From: Tessaracoccus oleiagri
Lineage (GTDB): Bacteria > Actinomycetota > Actinomycetes > Propionibacteriales > Propionibacteriaceae
Reading direction: 5' to 3'
Length of the DNA stretch: 64,000 nt
NCBI RefSeq assembly: GCF_900103275.1
Contig: NZ_FNGP01000001.1
Span: forward strand, 434,001-498,000
Below the pieces are notes generated by a model. The model ran no database searches and had not been told where the DNA came from. It saw only the letters and a program-made list of their open reading frames with translations. The first letter of the stretch is position 1; every line of letters begins with the position of its first letter. Below, one piece after another: positions 42,681 through 51,495 of this stretch. The position numbers and the translations under genes were made by a program.

Positions 42681-43091
42681 TTAATTCCCGATGACCGCCA
42701 ACAGCTCCTCGCAAGCCTTTTCACAGCGACGGCACGCCTCCGCGCACACCTTGCAGTGCTCGTGCATGCCGGCGTGCTGCTCGCACTCGGATGCGCACTC
42801 GGCGCAGGCCACGCGGCAGGCCTCGAGCTGGGCCTTCACGGTGGTGAGGTCGCTGCCGGTGCGGCGGCTGAGCACCATGCCGGTGGTGGCGCAGATGTCG
42901 GCGCAGTCGAGGTCGGTGCGGATGCAGTCGCGCAGTTCGGCGACCATGTCCTCGGCCAGGCAGGCGTCTGCGCAGGAGGTGCAGGTGGCGGCGCACTCGA
43001 AGCACGCCGCGATGCACTCGGCGAGCTTCGCCACGTCGAGTCCATCAGTGGTGTTCGGGTGGGCGTTGATCATGGCGGTGACGGTGTGCAT
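42681..43091 (-). CDS. Cysteine-rich four-helix-bundle copper-binding protein (DUF326/Csp-like)
   Basis: 136 residues from ATG 43089-43091 with more than fifteen cysteines placed at helical spacing: CIAACFECAATCTSCADAC, then DCIRTDLDCADICATTG, CRVACAECASECEQHAG and CKVCAEACRRCEKAC. This is the pattern of copper storage proteins, whose Cys line the inside of a four-helix bundle and bind many Cu(I) ions. No Tat or Sec signal, so it is cytoplasmic (Csp3-like). Next to the sulfur cluster but with its own spacing. Confidence 0.9.
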   Translation of the reverse strand: MHTVTAMINAHPNTTDGLDVAKLAECIAACFECAATCTSCADACLAEDMVAELRDCIRTDLDCADICATTGMVLSRRTGSDLTTVKAQLEACRVACAECASECEQHAGMHEHCKVCAEACRRCEKACEELLAVIGN

Positions 43092-43139
43092 CGCAGGTCT
43101 CCTTCCATTTCGGGCTCTCGACGCTACACACCGATCGGT

Positions 43140-43769
43140 TCACTCCTCGGGCGGCAGGGGGAAGCCGAGGGTGTAGAGCTTCACGACGCGCACGCCGGGC
43201 TCGTCGGCGACCTCGTCCCGCCGGGCTCGCGCCCGCTTGACGTGGTCGTGCGTGACCTCCGCGAGCGCGAGCTGCAGCTCCTGCAACTCCGGCGCGGTCA
43301 TCCGCACGGTGACGTCGCTGCTGATCGACGCCTCGATCCACTCCCGCTCCTCGCCCGCCTGGCGGTCGATCCACTCGAGCAGGCGGTGGACGCGCTGCTC
43401 CACGAGTTGGCGCTGCACGATGTCCACGGCGGTGCGGGTCTCGGCGCCGGGCGCTTCGTCGAAGACATCGAGGTCGAACGAGAAACCCTCGGACTTCCAG
43501 AAGCGCTCCCTGGCGGTCCCCCTGCCCGGCACCTCGGAGATGAAGCCGTGCTTGGCGAGCTGCCGCAGGTGGTAACTGGTCTGGCCGGTGCTCTCGCCGG
43601 TGACGCGAGCGAGCGTTGCCGACGTGGCGGGGCCGTGGTCGCCGAGGTACTCGTACATCGCCATGCGCAGCGGATGGGCGAAGGCCTTGAGCGCCGCCGC
43701 GCTGACCGACCGTTCGACCATGGGGTGCTTGCGTGGGGTTTCCCCCTCGGAGGGGTTGCCAACCGTCAT
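43140..43769 (-). CDS. ArsR-type winged-helix regulator next to MFS exporter
   Basis: 209 residues from ATG 43769; ATG 43721 (VERSVSAAAL...) is also plausible as neither has a strong ribosome-binding site. DNA-binding domain: LKAFAHPLRMAMYEYLGDHG, SATLARVTGESTGQTSYHLR, LAKHGFISEVPGRG. The remaining half is helical and may bind a ligand or dimerise. Divergent from the MFS gene with 68 bases between them, which contain three regular TTTGCA repeats. Confidence 0.85.
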   Translation of the reverse strand: MTVGNPSEGETPRKHPMVERSVSAAALKAFAHPLRMAMYEYLGDHGPATSATLARVTGESTGQTSYHLRQLAKHGFISEVPGRGTARERFWKSEGFSFDLDVFDEAPGAETRTAVDIVQRQLVEQRVHRLLEWIDRQAGEEREWIEASISSDVTVRMTAPELQELQLALAEVTHDHVKRARARRDEVADEPGVRVVKLYTLGFPLPPEE

Positions 43770-43783
43770 AGTGCAGAGTTACC

Positions 43784-43817
43784 TTTGCATAGAAGTCTTT
43801 GCATCACTTGTTTTGCA
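43784..43817. promoter_or_regulatory. Three TTTGCA repeats at exact 14-bp spacing, candidate operator
   Basis: TTTGCA starts at 43784, 43798 and 43812. The last two are also part of an inverted TTGCA/TGCAA arrangement. The array fills the gap between the ArsR-type regulator and the MFS gene and lies just upstream of the MFS ribosome-binding site. It is the obvious candidate for regulator binding. Confidence 0.55.
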
Positions 43818-43837
43818 ACTTGATTCTAGGAGAAGAA

Positions 43838-45133
43838 GTGCAGGACCGACGACTCTTCAACACGCACCTCGCGGGTGTCGCCCTCAGCAACCTCGCCGAC
43901 GGCATCCTCGCCGGGGCCGTGCCCCTCGTCGCGATCTCCCTGACCCGGGACCCGCTCCTCGTCGGCCTCATCTCCACCTCGATGTGGCTGCCCTGGCTGC
44001 TGGGCGCGCTGCTGGTCGGAGTGTTCGTCGACCGCACCGACCGCGCGCAGGTGCGTCGTCGGGCGCTCCTCGCTCGCGCCTGCGTGCTGGCCGGCGCGCT
44101 CGCCATCGTCGCCGCCGACCTGCTCACCATCTGGGCGCTGCTCGGGGTGATCCTCGCCTACGCGGTCACCGAGGTGGTGTCCGACCTCGCGGCCTCCGCG
44201 CTCATCCCCCAACTCGTCGGGCCCGACGACCTCGCCCACGCCAACAGCCGGGTGATGGGCGTCGAGCGGCTGATGCAGTCGTTCCTGGGGGCGCCGCTCG
44301 GCGGAGCGCTGGTCGCGCTCGCGTCGGCCTCGGCGTTCGGGGCCGCCGCGGGACTCGTCGCGGTGGCGGTCGTCGTGCTGACGCGGCTGCGGCGCCCCGG
44401 CGGGTTCCGCGCCCCGTCGGAGGAGGGATCGGCGCCGTCGGTGCGCGCCGAGATCATGGAGGGGCTGCGGCTCGTCGCCACCCACCGGGTCGTCCGGCCG
44501 CTGGTGGTCATGGCCGTGCTGTCCAACTTCGCGAGCACCGCCTACTTCTCGGTGTTCGTGCTGTGGGCGGTCGGGGAGGGCTCCGCCATCGGGCTGAAGG
44601 AGTGGCAGTACCCGATCCTGCCCGCGGTGCTCACCGCCGGGGCGCTCCTCGGCACCCTCGTGCCGCGACGGTGGGTCCGCCGCGCCGGCGAGGTGCGGCT
44701 CATGACCACGGGACTGCTGGTCAACGGACTCGGGTTGTTCGTGCCGTTCCTGGTGCCGACCTGGTGGGCCGTGGCCGCGACCTTCCTCGTGCTGGGCGCG
44801 AGCAACATGATCGGCAACGTCATCCTGATGAGCATCCGCCAGCGCGTGGTGCCGGGTCGGCTGCTCGGCCGGGTGGGCGGCGCATCTGCGACGCTGGCCT
44901 ACGGCGTGATGGCGATCGCCGGCCCGGTCGGTGGGCTGCTCGCCAGGGCGACCTCCCTCGGCGTCGTGTTCGTCTCCATGGCGGCGGTGGCGAGCCTCAC
45001 CGCGGTCTGGCTGATGACCCGGCTGCGGCAGCGCGACGTGGACGCCGCAGGAGTTCCAGCGGCGCCACCCATCCCGTCGGCATCCGGTCCGAGGGCGGCG
45101 GACCGTAGTCGAACACTGGATCCGCGAGCGTGA
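43838..45133 (+). CDS. MFS efflux transporter
   Basis: 431 residues from GTG 43838, with AGGAG 5 bases upstream. Twelve helices; [19 protein letters not shown] is the loop between helices 2 and 3 (motif A-like), LVGPDDLAHANSRVMGVERL precedes helix 5 and is common in MFS exporters of the enterobactin/macrolide type (MFS_3/EntS). Probably exports a drug or small metabolite under control of the divergent ArsR-type regulator. The last 137 bases overlap the convergent serine-hydrolase gene. Confidence 0.85.
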   Translation: MQDRRLFNTHLAGVALSNLADGILAGAVPLVAISLTRDPLLVGLISTSMWLPWLLGALLVGVFVDRTDRAQVRRRALLARACVLAGALAIVAADLLTIWALLGVILAYAVTEVVSDLAASALIPQLVGPDDLAHANSRVMGVERLMQSFLGAPLGGALVALASASAFGAAAGLVAVAVVVLTRLRRPGGFRAPSEEGSAPSVRAEIMEGLRLVATHRVVRPLVVMAVLSNFASTAYFSVFVLWAVGEGSAIGLKEWQYPILPAVLTAGALLGTLVPRRWVRRAGEVRLMTTGLLVNGLGLFVPFLVPTWWAVAATFLVLGASNMIGNVILMSIRQRVVPGRLLGRVGGASATLAYGVMAIAGPVGGLLARATSLGVVFVSMAAVASLTAVWLMTRLRQRDVDAAGVPAAPPIPSASGPRAADRSRTLDPRA

Positions 45134-45917
45134 CCACCACGAGCCGGTCCGACGGCCGGCACCACAGCAGCTGACCCGCCCAGCCAGCGCCGAAGAAGGC
45201 GCCGTCGGGTTCGAGCCACAGCCCGATGCCGTACGGGCGGCCCTCGGGCGGGCCGCCGGCCGACGTCGGCGTGCGCATCGCGCGGACCCACTCGTCGCCC
45301 TCGTCGAGCAGCAGTTCGCCCAGTCGGGCCAGTGCCACCGCCGGGAGCCGCAGGTGCGCGGGGCCGCTCGGCACACCTGCGGGGTCGGTCATCCATCGCG
45401 GGTCCGGGGCACCGAGCCGGGAGAAGAGGTGCCTCGTCGCGAAGGCTTGGAGCCCGCCGGGGGCCGTGCGGTGCAGGGCCTCGGCGACGAGCTGGCTGGC
45501 GCCGTTGTCGTAGACGAACCGCTCCCCCGGCGCGGCGACCTGCGGGCTGCGGGCGAACGCGGCCGCCCAGTGCGGCTCGGTGACGGCGACGAGGTCGAGG
45601 TCGAACGGCCCGTCCACCTCGGCGCCGCGGGTCATGGTCAGGAGGTGCCGGAGCGTCTGGTCACCGGTGCCGTCGAGGCCGGTGTAGCGGGCGACGGGTA
45701 CGTCGAGGTCCAGCAGCCCGTCGCGGACGGCGAACCCCACCAGCACCGCGAGCACGGTCTTGGTCAGCGAGAAGAGGTCGCGCGGCGCGCCGCCGGTCGT
45801 GGAGTGGTCGGCCAGCACGTCGCCGTCCCTCACGACGAGCACGTCGGTCACCCGCGAGCAACCCGGCTCGGCGAGCACGTCGTCGACGAACCGGCGGGCG
45901 TCGTGGAAGGTGACCAT
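44997..45917 (-). CDS. Beta-lactamase-fold serine hydrolase
   Basis: 306 residues from ATG 45915-45917. Catalytic SxxK is SLTK in LFSLTKTVLAVL (about residue 50), the second motif is YDNGASQL (YxN, about residue 136), and GAGWAGQLLWCRPSDRLVV includes the third-strand region (G-W-x-G in place of HTG). No signal peptide is visible. Family members are esterases or peptidases. The C-terminal Ala/Arg-rich tail lies inside the convergent MFS gene; the true functional end may be earlier. Confidence 0.82.
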   Translation of the reverse strand: MVTFHDARRFVDDVLAEPGCSRVTDVLVVRDGDVLADHSTTGGAPRDLFSLTKTVLAVLVGFAVRDGLLDLDVPVARYTGLDGTGDQTLRHLLTMTRGAEVDGPFDLDLVAVTEPHWAAAFARSPQVAAPGERFVYDNGASQLVAEALHRTAPGGLQAFATRHLFSRLGAPDPRWMTDPAGVPSGPAHLRLPAVALARLGELLLDEGDEWVRAMRTPTSAGGPPEGRPYGIGLWLEPDGAFFGAGWAGQLLWCRPSDRLVVVTLADPVFDYGPPPSDRMPTGWVAPLELLRRPRRAAAAGSSARPR

Positions 45918-45957
45918 GGGTCACAGTATTCCGGCGCGATGTGCAAGAGTGACCCCC

Positions 45958-47058
45958 ATGAGTGAGTCAGTCATGGTTGCCCGGCACCTCTTCGGCCCCG
46001 GCCCCTGCAATCCCTATCCCGAAGCCACCGTCGCCCTCGGCCGCCCGCTGCTCGGGCACCTCGACCCCGTGTTCATCGAGACCATGGACCGCGCCTGCGA
46101 GGGCCTGCGCCAGGTGTGGGGCACGCGCAACGCCCGCACGCTGCCGCTGTCGGCCACCGGCTCGGGCGGCATGGAGGCCGCGTTCGTCAACATGGTGGAG
46201 CCCGGCGACGTGGTGGTCGTCGGCGTCAACGGCCTGTTCGGCGAGCGGATGTGCGACCTCGCGGAGCGCTGCGGCGCCGAGGTGGTGCGCGTCGACTTCG
46301 AGTGGGGCCAACCCGTCGACCCCGAGACCATCACCAGCGCCCACCCCAACCCGAAGATCATCGCCGTCGTGCACGCCGAGACCTCGACGGGCGTCCGCTC
46401 GGACATCAAGGCCATCGGCGAGCGCAAGGGCGACGCGCTGCTGCTCGTCGACGCCGTCACCTCGATCGGCGGCATCGAACTGCTCGCCGACGAGTGGGGC
46501 ATCGACATCGGCTACGCGGGCACCCAGAAGTGCCTCGGCGTCGCGCCCGGGCTCGCCCCGTTCACGATCAGCGACCGCGCCTGGGAGCGTCGCGTGGAGA
46601 AGCCGCGCTCGTGGTACCTCGACCTCGGCATGCTCGGCGGCTACGTCGGCGAGGCCTCCGGGAAGCAGCGCACCTACCACCACACCGCGCCGGTGGGGAT
46701 GGTCGTGTCGCTGGCAGCCGCGCTCGAGCGCATCCTCGACGAGGGCCTCGACAACGTCCGCGCCCGCCACCAGGCCGCCGGCGACGAGCTGCAGGCCGGG
46801 CTGGAGGCGATGGGCCTCGAACTGTTCGCGGCCGAGGGCTACCGCCTCCCCGAGCTCACGACGGTGAAGGTCCCCGACGGCGTCGACTCGGCCAAGGTCC
46901 GGGCGTACCTGCTCGAGAAGTACAACATGGAGATCGGCGCCGGCGTGAAGCAGTTCGCGTCGACGGTGTGGCGCATCGGCCTCATGGGCCCCAACGCCAA
47001 CCCCGGCTCCGTGAAGCTCGTCCTCGGCGCCCTCAAGGACGCGATCGAGAACGCCTAG
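45958..47058 (+). CDS. Class V PLP-dependent aminotransferase (alanine-glyoxylate type)
   Basis: 366 residues from ATG 45958. Fold-type I landmarks: FGPGPCNPYPEATVALGRP, SATGSGGMEAAFVNM, AVVHAETSTGVRSDI, DAVTSIGG, and the PLP lysine in GYAGTQKCLGVAPGLAPF (Lys about residue 191). The pattern is typical of serine-pyruvate/alanine-glyoxylate aminotransferases, involved in glycine/serine or glyoxylate metabolism. Monocistronic; the end overlaps a convergent membrane protein gene by 26 bases. Confidence 0.9.
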   Translation: MSESVMVARHLFGPGPCNPYPEATVALGRPLLGHLDPVFIETMDRACEGLRQVWGTRNARTLPLSATGSGGMEAAFVNMVEPGDVVVVGVNGLFGERMCDLAERCGAEVVRVDFEWGQPVDPETITSAHPNPKIIAVVHAETSTGVRSDIKAIGERKGDALLLVDAVTSIGGIELLADEWGIDIGYAGTQKCLGVAPGLAPFTISDRAWERRVEKPRSWYLDLGMLGGYVGEASGKQRTYHHTAPVGMVVSLAAALERILDEGLDNVRARHQAAGDELQAGLEAMGLELFAAEGYRLPELTTVKVPDGVDSAKVRAYLLEKYNMEIGAGVKQFASTVWRIGLMGPNANPGSVKLVLGALKDAIENA

Positions 47059-47890
47059 TCTCCATCACCCAGAAGGTGGCGAACAGCGCGATCTCCCACC
47101 ACTCGAGCAGCAGCACGAAGTGGTCGGGCGCGACGAGCGCACTCACCACCCAAGTCACCAGCGGGCCGAGCACCATGAGCCCGACGATGACCCGGTAGCC
47201 GCCCTGGGCCGCCACCTCCTCGGGGGTGGCGCCCGTACCGTCGCGGCGTGCGGCCGCCAGCGGCCAGGCGTGGCTCCACACCGCCACGACGAGGGCGGCG
47301 ATGAAGAAGATGGCCGCCACCTCGTGGACCCACGGGAGCGTCACCCGGTCCGCGGGCGGCGCCCATAGCTGCCACAGCATCCACGCCAGGAAGGCGGCCA
47401 GGACCCCGAGTGTGACGACGACGAACGCCTTGGCCCAGCGGTCGGCCGACCCGAGGACGCCGTGCCGGAACCGGCGCCAGAACACTAGCCCGCCGAGCGC
47501 CATGGTGAACGTGACGCTGAACCGCAGCGCCCACACGTACTGCTCAGGGCTGACACCCTCGGGCGACAGCACGTAGCTCGCGCGCAGGTCGGCGAGGATC
47601 TGCTCGAGGCCGGTGGGGACGAGCGCCACCACCATCAGGTAGAGCGCGGCGCCGTGGAAGTTGTACTGCTCGGCGATGGAGTCGCTGCGGTACACGAGGA
47701 GCCCCACGGCCGTCGCGATCAGGACGCCGACGAAGAGGTCGCGCAGCGGGCCGCCGTAGTAGGCGCTGATCGACGACTCGAACTGGCGCGACTGGACAGC
47801 CATCGCCACCGAGGACACGAACAGCAGCGCCGGCAGCGCCACGAGCGCCAGCCGCACCGCGCGGTAGGTGAGCCTGTACCGGTCGTCCAT
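47033..47890 (-). CDS. Hypothetical multi-pass membrane protein
   Basis: 285 residues from ATG 47888-47890. Eight hydrophobic segments are visible, with a YYGGPLRDLFVG loop after the first and YNFHGAALYLMVVALVPTG; the short ISAYYxGPxRDxFV motif recurs in uncharacterised actinobacterial membrane proteins. No transport signature. Convergent with the aminotransferase gene. Confidence 0.6.
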   Translation of the reverse strand: MDDRYRLTYRAVRLALVALPALLFVSSVAMAVQSRQFESSISAYYGGPLRDLFVGVLIATAVGLLVYRSDSIAEQYNFHGAALYLMVVALVPTGLEQILADLRASYVLSPEGVSPEQYVWALRFSVTFTMALGGLVFWRRFRHGVLGSADRWAKAFVVVTLGVLAAFLAWMLWQLWAPPADRVTLPWVHEVAAIFFIAALVVAVWSHAWPLAAARRDGTGATPEEVAAQGGYRVIVGLMVLGPLVTWVVSALVAPDHFVLLLEWWEIALFATFWVMETRRSRSRP

Positions 47891-47909
47891 GGCGCAACGC
47901 TAACGGCGA

Positions 47910-49376
47910 CTACGGCCAGGGATGCTCCAGTGCGCGCTTCGTCGCCGCCTCCCCTTGCGTCCTCGACCGGTCCGCGCTCATCGCCTCGACCCCGACGAGG
48001 ATGCCGTAGGTGAACGTCGGTTCCCCCGCGTCCTGCGCCGCCCGCGCGAGCTCCCGCAGCCGGGCCCGGGCGACGAGCGAGTCCTGCAGCAGGCCGAGCG
48101 TCTCGGTGACCTCCTCCCACCGCTCGGCGGCCTCGACGGCCGCGTCGCCGAAGGCGGGCTCGAGCGCCTCGCAGCCGTAGCGGGCGGCCTTCGACTTCTT
48201 GCGCGTCTCGTGGAGCAGGCGCAGTTGCTCGCCCTCGGCGTCCCTCGAGGCGGACCACTGCTCCTCCGTCCGCGCGATCGCCCGCCGCGCCCGTCGCGGC
48301 AACTCCTTCTTCGCCTTGCGTGACGCCCTGCCCCGCAGGGGCGGGTCCGCGAGGAGGGAGACGAGCGCGTCGCGCAGGGCCGCGTAACGCTCCGAGTCGA
48401 GCACCTCCACGAGCGCCCCATGGGAGTCACGGTGCTGCGCGTCGAGTTCGCTGCCCACGCGGTCGCGGGCGGGTCCGACGATGTCGCCCTCGGCCAGCTT
48501 GTCGATGTGGCCCTGCAGGCGTTCCTTCAGCACCTCGGCGTCCCTCGGCTCGCCGAGCACGGTGCCCAGCCACTTCACCTCGTCGCGCAGCGGGTCCGTC
48601 ACGTCGCGATGGAACAGGCGCCGGAAGGTGCGCAGGGTGCTGCGCAGCCGACGCGTGGCCACCCTGGCCTTGTGGACGGCGTCCTCGTCGTCGCTGCGCA
48701 CCGCGTCCTCGCGACCGATCATCTCGGCGACCTGCTCCGCCGCGTAGGCGAGCACGACCTCCCAGGCCGTCTTCCCCGACCGGCCGTCGAGCGCGCGGGA
48801 CAGCTTCGACGGCGCCTTCGACTTCTTGATGCCCGCGTCCTTGAAGGCCCCGACGATGCGCTCGAGCAGCTCGGGGTCCTCACCTCGCAGCTCCACCTCG
48901 ACCTCCCGCCAGACGTTCCCGTCCGGTTTGACGGTGACGGTGTCGTCGCTGAGCGTGGCCCGCACCTTGCCGGTGGGGTCGACGAGCTTGGTGTCGCGGC
49001 GATGGGTCTCCAGCGTGGCGACGGGGAGCAGCACCCCGTCGGCCCCCTCCGGCAGCTCGTGCCCGACCGCGCGGCGGAGCTCCGCCAGGAGGGTCGACGG
49101 GACCGAGTACGTCCCCGGACCGTCGACGATGGGCCCCGAGATCTCGAGCCGGTCGCCGTCGTCGCGCGGCAGTTTCAGGTGCCAGCCCTCCTCGACCCCG
49201 CCCTCGCGGCGCCGCAGCGTGATGCCGTGGCGGGCGAGGAGGCCGTCGCGGGTGTCGAAGTACACCGCCCGGAGTCGGTGCTCCCTGGTCTCGCCGCGCC
49301 CGAGGATGCCTTCCAGCGACGGCACCTCGTCGGACTTCCCGACCTCGAACTTCCGCTCAATCTCGACGTTCTTCAT
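47910..49376 (-). CDS. CYTH and CHAD domain protein
   Basis: 488 residues from ATG 49374-49376. N-terminal CYTH domain: EIERKFEV (the ExExK signature), LRAVYFDTRDGLLARHGITL with RRR, and DTVTVKPDGNVWREVEVEL. C-terminal CHAD domain (from about residue 205) is helical with conserved histidines in DAVHKARVATRRLRSTLRTF and LLHETRKKSKAARYG. CYTH enzymes act on triphosphates and CHAD domains bind polyphosphate, so the protein probably works on polyphosphate granules. Confidence 0.9.
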   Translation of the reverse strand: MKNVEIERKFEVGKSDEVPSLEGILGRGETREHRLRAVYFDTRDGLLARHGITLRRREGGVEEGWHLKLPRDDGDRLEISGPIVDGPGTYSVPSTLLAELRRAVGHELPEGADGVLLPVATLETHRRDTKLVDPTGKVRATLSDDTVTVKPDGNVWREVEVELRGEDPELLERIVGAFKDAGIKKSKAPSKLSRALDGRSGKTAWEVVLAYAAEQVAEMIGREDAVRSDDEDAVHKARVATRRLRSTLRTFRRLFHRDVTDPLRDEVKWLGTVLGEPRDAEVLKERLQGHIDKLAEGDIVGPARDRVGSELDAQHRDSHGALVEVLDSERYAALRDALVSLLADPPLRGRASRKAKKELPRRARRAIARTEEQWSASRDAEGEQLRLLHETRKKSKAARYGCEALEPAFGDAAVEAAERWEEVTETLGLLQDSLVARARLRELARAAQDAGEPTFTYGILVGVEAMSADRSRTQGEAATKRALEHPWP

Positions 49377-49416
49377 GCCCCATTCTCACCCGCGGGTGAC
49401 GCTATGGGGCCGATTC

Positions 49417-51426
49417 CTACTTCGGCAGCGGGAACCAGGCGAGGTCCGTGCCGTGCATGCCCCAGGTGCCGCGCGCGTCGCCCACGAAGCTCGGCTCGGC
49501 GCGGTTGTAGAAGCCGCCCGGGATCGAGTCGTAGTGGGTGACGACGGTGCCGCCGCCCGCCGTCGACAACTCCTGGATGCGGCCGTGCGTGCCGTTCCAG
49601 ACCCAGGTCCGCCCCAGATGGGTGTCGAGCCCGCCGACACCGCCGATGTCGCCGGTGGCGATGACCTGCTCGGAGGCGAGGTCGAACGCCAGCCAGGCGC
49701 CGCGAGGGTTGCGCCCGGTGGCGAAGAGGATCCCGTCGCGCACCGTGATGTCCTCGTAGGCGGCCCAGGCCACGGGCTCGAAGGTGCGGCGCACCGTGCG
49801 CGTCCGGAGGTCGATCTCCGCGATCGAGGCGACGCTGCGCGGGCCGGGGTTCGACGACGCCTCGGCGAAGGTGTCGCCCGCGACGTAGGCGAAGTCGCCG
49901 ACGACCACCACGTTGCGGATGTTCTGGTCCGGCAGGAAGTCGCGGCGCACGTCGAACGCCCCGGTGACCGGGTTGGCGAACGTGACCGCGCCGGTGTGGA
50001 CCAGGTGCTTGCCGGTCGTCGGGATGAGCACGTCGCCCCGGGCGGGGTCATAGGCGATGGCGAGCGGCCGCATCTGTTCGTTGTCGATCGTGCCGAGGAC
50101 CCGCTGCTCGAGCGTGTCGGACGCGATCGCGATGACCTGCGTCGAGGGGTACATGCCCACCACGACGGTGCCGTCGACGGTCTCCACCATCGACTTCGGC
50201 TCGCCGTTGATCTCGATGAGCTTCGGCGGGACCGTCGAGCCGGTCTGCTGGCGGTTGCCGCGACCGTTGTTGCGGTCCTTCGGCCGGTGGACCGTGATGG
50301 CGAAGTGCCCCGCCGCCCAGACCGACCCGTCGGAGTGCGCGAGCATCGACTGCACCACCTCCGGGTAACCGAAGCCCGTGAGCGCGGTGGAGGTGACGAG
50401 CGCCTCGCCGCCGATCGGGGAACTCCAGACGTGGCCGGCGCCGGTCACGCCCACGACGGTGTCGTCGGTGACCGGGAAGAAGCCGGCGTTCTCGACGTCC
50501 TGCCAGGGGCGGCCGAGATGCTCGAGCCCGTCGGGGGTGACCTCCCAGTAGTTGCTGGTGAGACGCGCGAGCGCGAGCACGCGCCCGTCCGGGGTGACCG
50601 CGAGCTTGTCGACGTAGCGGTCCTCCTCGGCGATGGGCCGGGAGACGCGCTCGGAGCCGTCGGGCTTCATCGAGATGATGAAGCGGCCACAGGAGACGTA
50701 CACGGTGCCGCCGGACACGGCCAGGTCGAGCGTGCCCACCGGCGACGGCTCGAGCAGCGGCGTCAGGTCGGAGACGAGGGCGCCGCCGTGGTCGTAGACC
50801 TTCAGCGCGCCGGGTGCCGCTGTCGAGGCGTAGACGTACTCGTCGTCGACTGCGATGCCGGTGGTGTACATCGAGGTGCCGACGCGCCCGAAGTCGGTGC
50901 GCTCCCCCGTCGCGCGGTGCACGCGGTAGAGGCGGCACGTCGGGTAGGTGCCGATCCAGAGGTGGTCGCCGTGGACCCGCATGGAGTAGGTCCAGGTGTT
51001 GGCGGCACCCACCTCGACGAAGGGCTCCACCGCGGCGGTGGCGGGATCGAAGCGCCAGACGTGGGCGCTGCCGGCCGGGCCGATGTAGACGTAGCGGTCG
51101 TCAGCCACCATCTGGTTGTTGCCGGAGCGGGCGCCGAGGTCGAGGTCGTGGACGGCCACCTCGGCACCGGTGAACGGGTCGAAGACGCCGAGCCGCACGA
51201 CGCCCGGGCCCACCGGGTGGCGAGAGGCGATGTAGACGAGGCCGTCGAGGTACGCCGCGCCGCGCACCGCGGCGGTCCGGGCGGCCGGGCCGTACAGCAG
51301 CGGCTCGCGGGCGCCCTCGTACGGGGCGGCGGTGGCCAGGGTGGCGAGGCCTTGCTGGGTGAGGAGCGCAGTGCCGGCGACCGCGCCGGAGCCGGCGAGG
51401 AACGTGCGTCGGTTGAGTTGGACCAT
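49417..51426 (-). CDS. Tat-exported beta-propeller-like protein
   Basis: 669 residues from ATG 51424-51426. N-terminus LNRRTFLAGSGAVAGTALL is a twin-arginine signal. The mature chain is a run of short beta blades with recurring patterns such as DGLVYIASR, DDRYVYIGP, GTVYVSCGRF and DGSVWAAGHF, about 45-60 residues apart, like PQQ/SMP-30-type propellers with perhaps two domains. No catalytic motif was recognised. An extracellular binding or enzymatic role is likely. Monocistronic, upstream of hipBA. Confidence 0.65.
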   Translation of the reverse strand: MVQLNRRTFLAGSGAVAGTALLTQQGLATLATAAPYEGAREPLLYGPAARTAAVRGAAYLDGLVYIASRHPVGPGVVRLGVFDPFTGAEVAVHDLDLGARSGNNQMVADDRYVYIGPAGSAHVWRFDPATAAVEPFVEVGAANTWTYSMRVHGDHLWIGTYPTCRLYRVHRATGERTDFGRVGTSMYTTGIAVDDEYVYASTAAPGALKVYDHGGALVSDLTPLLEPSPVGTLDLAVSGGTVYVSCGRFIISMKPDGSERVSRPIAEEDRYVDKLAVTPDGRVLALARLTSNYWEVTPDGLEHLGRPWQDVENAGFFPVTDDTVVGVTGAGHVWSSPIGGEALVTSTALTGFGYPEVVQSMLAHSDGSVWAAGHFAITVHRPKDRNNGRGNRQQTGSTVPPKLIEINGEPKSMVETVDGTVVVGMYPSTQVIAIASDTLEQRVLGTIDNEQMRPLAIAYDPARGDVLIPTTGKHLVHTGAVTFANPVTGAFDVRRDFLPDQNIRNVVVVGDFAYVAGDTFAEASSNPGPRSVASIAEIDLRTRTVRRTFEPVAWAAYEDITVRDGILFATGRNPRGAWLAFDLASEQVIATGDIGGVGGLDTHLGRTWVWNGTHGRIQELSTAGGGTVVTHYDSIPGGFYNRAEPSFVGDARGTWGMHGTDLAWFPLPK

Positions 51427-51495
51427 CGTCAGTGACCTTCCAGTGGGGAGTGGCGTCAGTGCCTCCCAGCACCCTAGAAAAGGTTTGCTGTCCTG

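Noticed and set aside
48826-51435. 869-codon forward open frame over the CYTH-CHAD and propeller genes
   Set aside because: Spans two well-supported minus-strand genes and shows only low-complexity Val/Asp/Arg-rich sequence.
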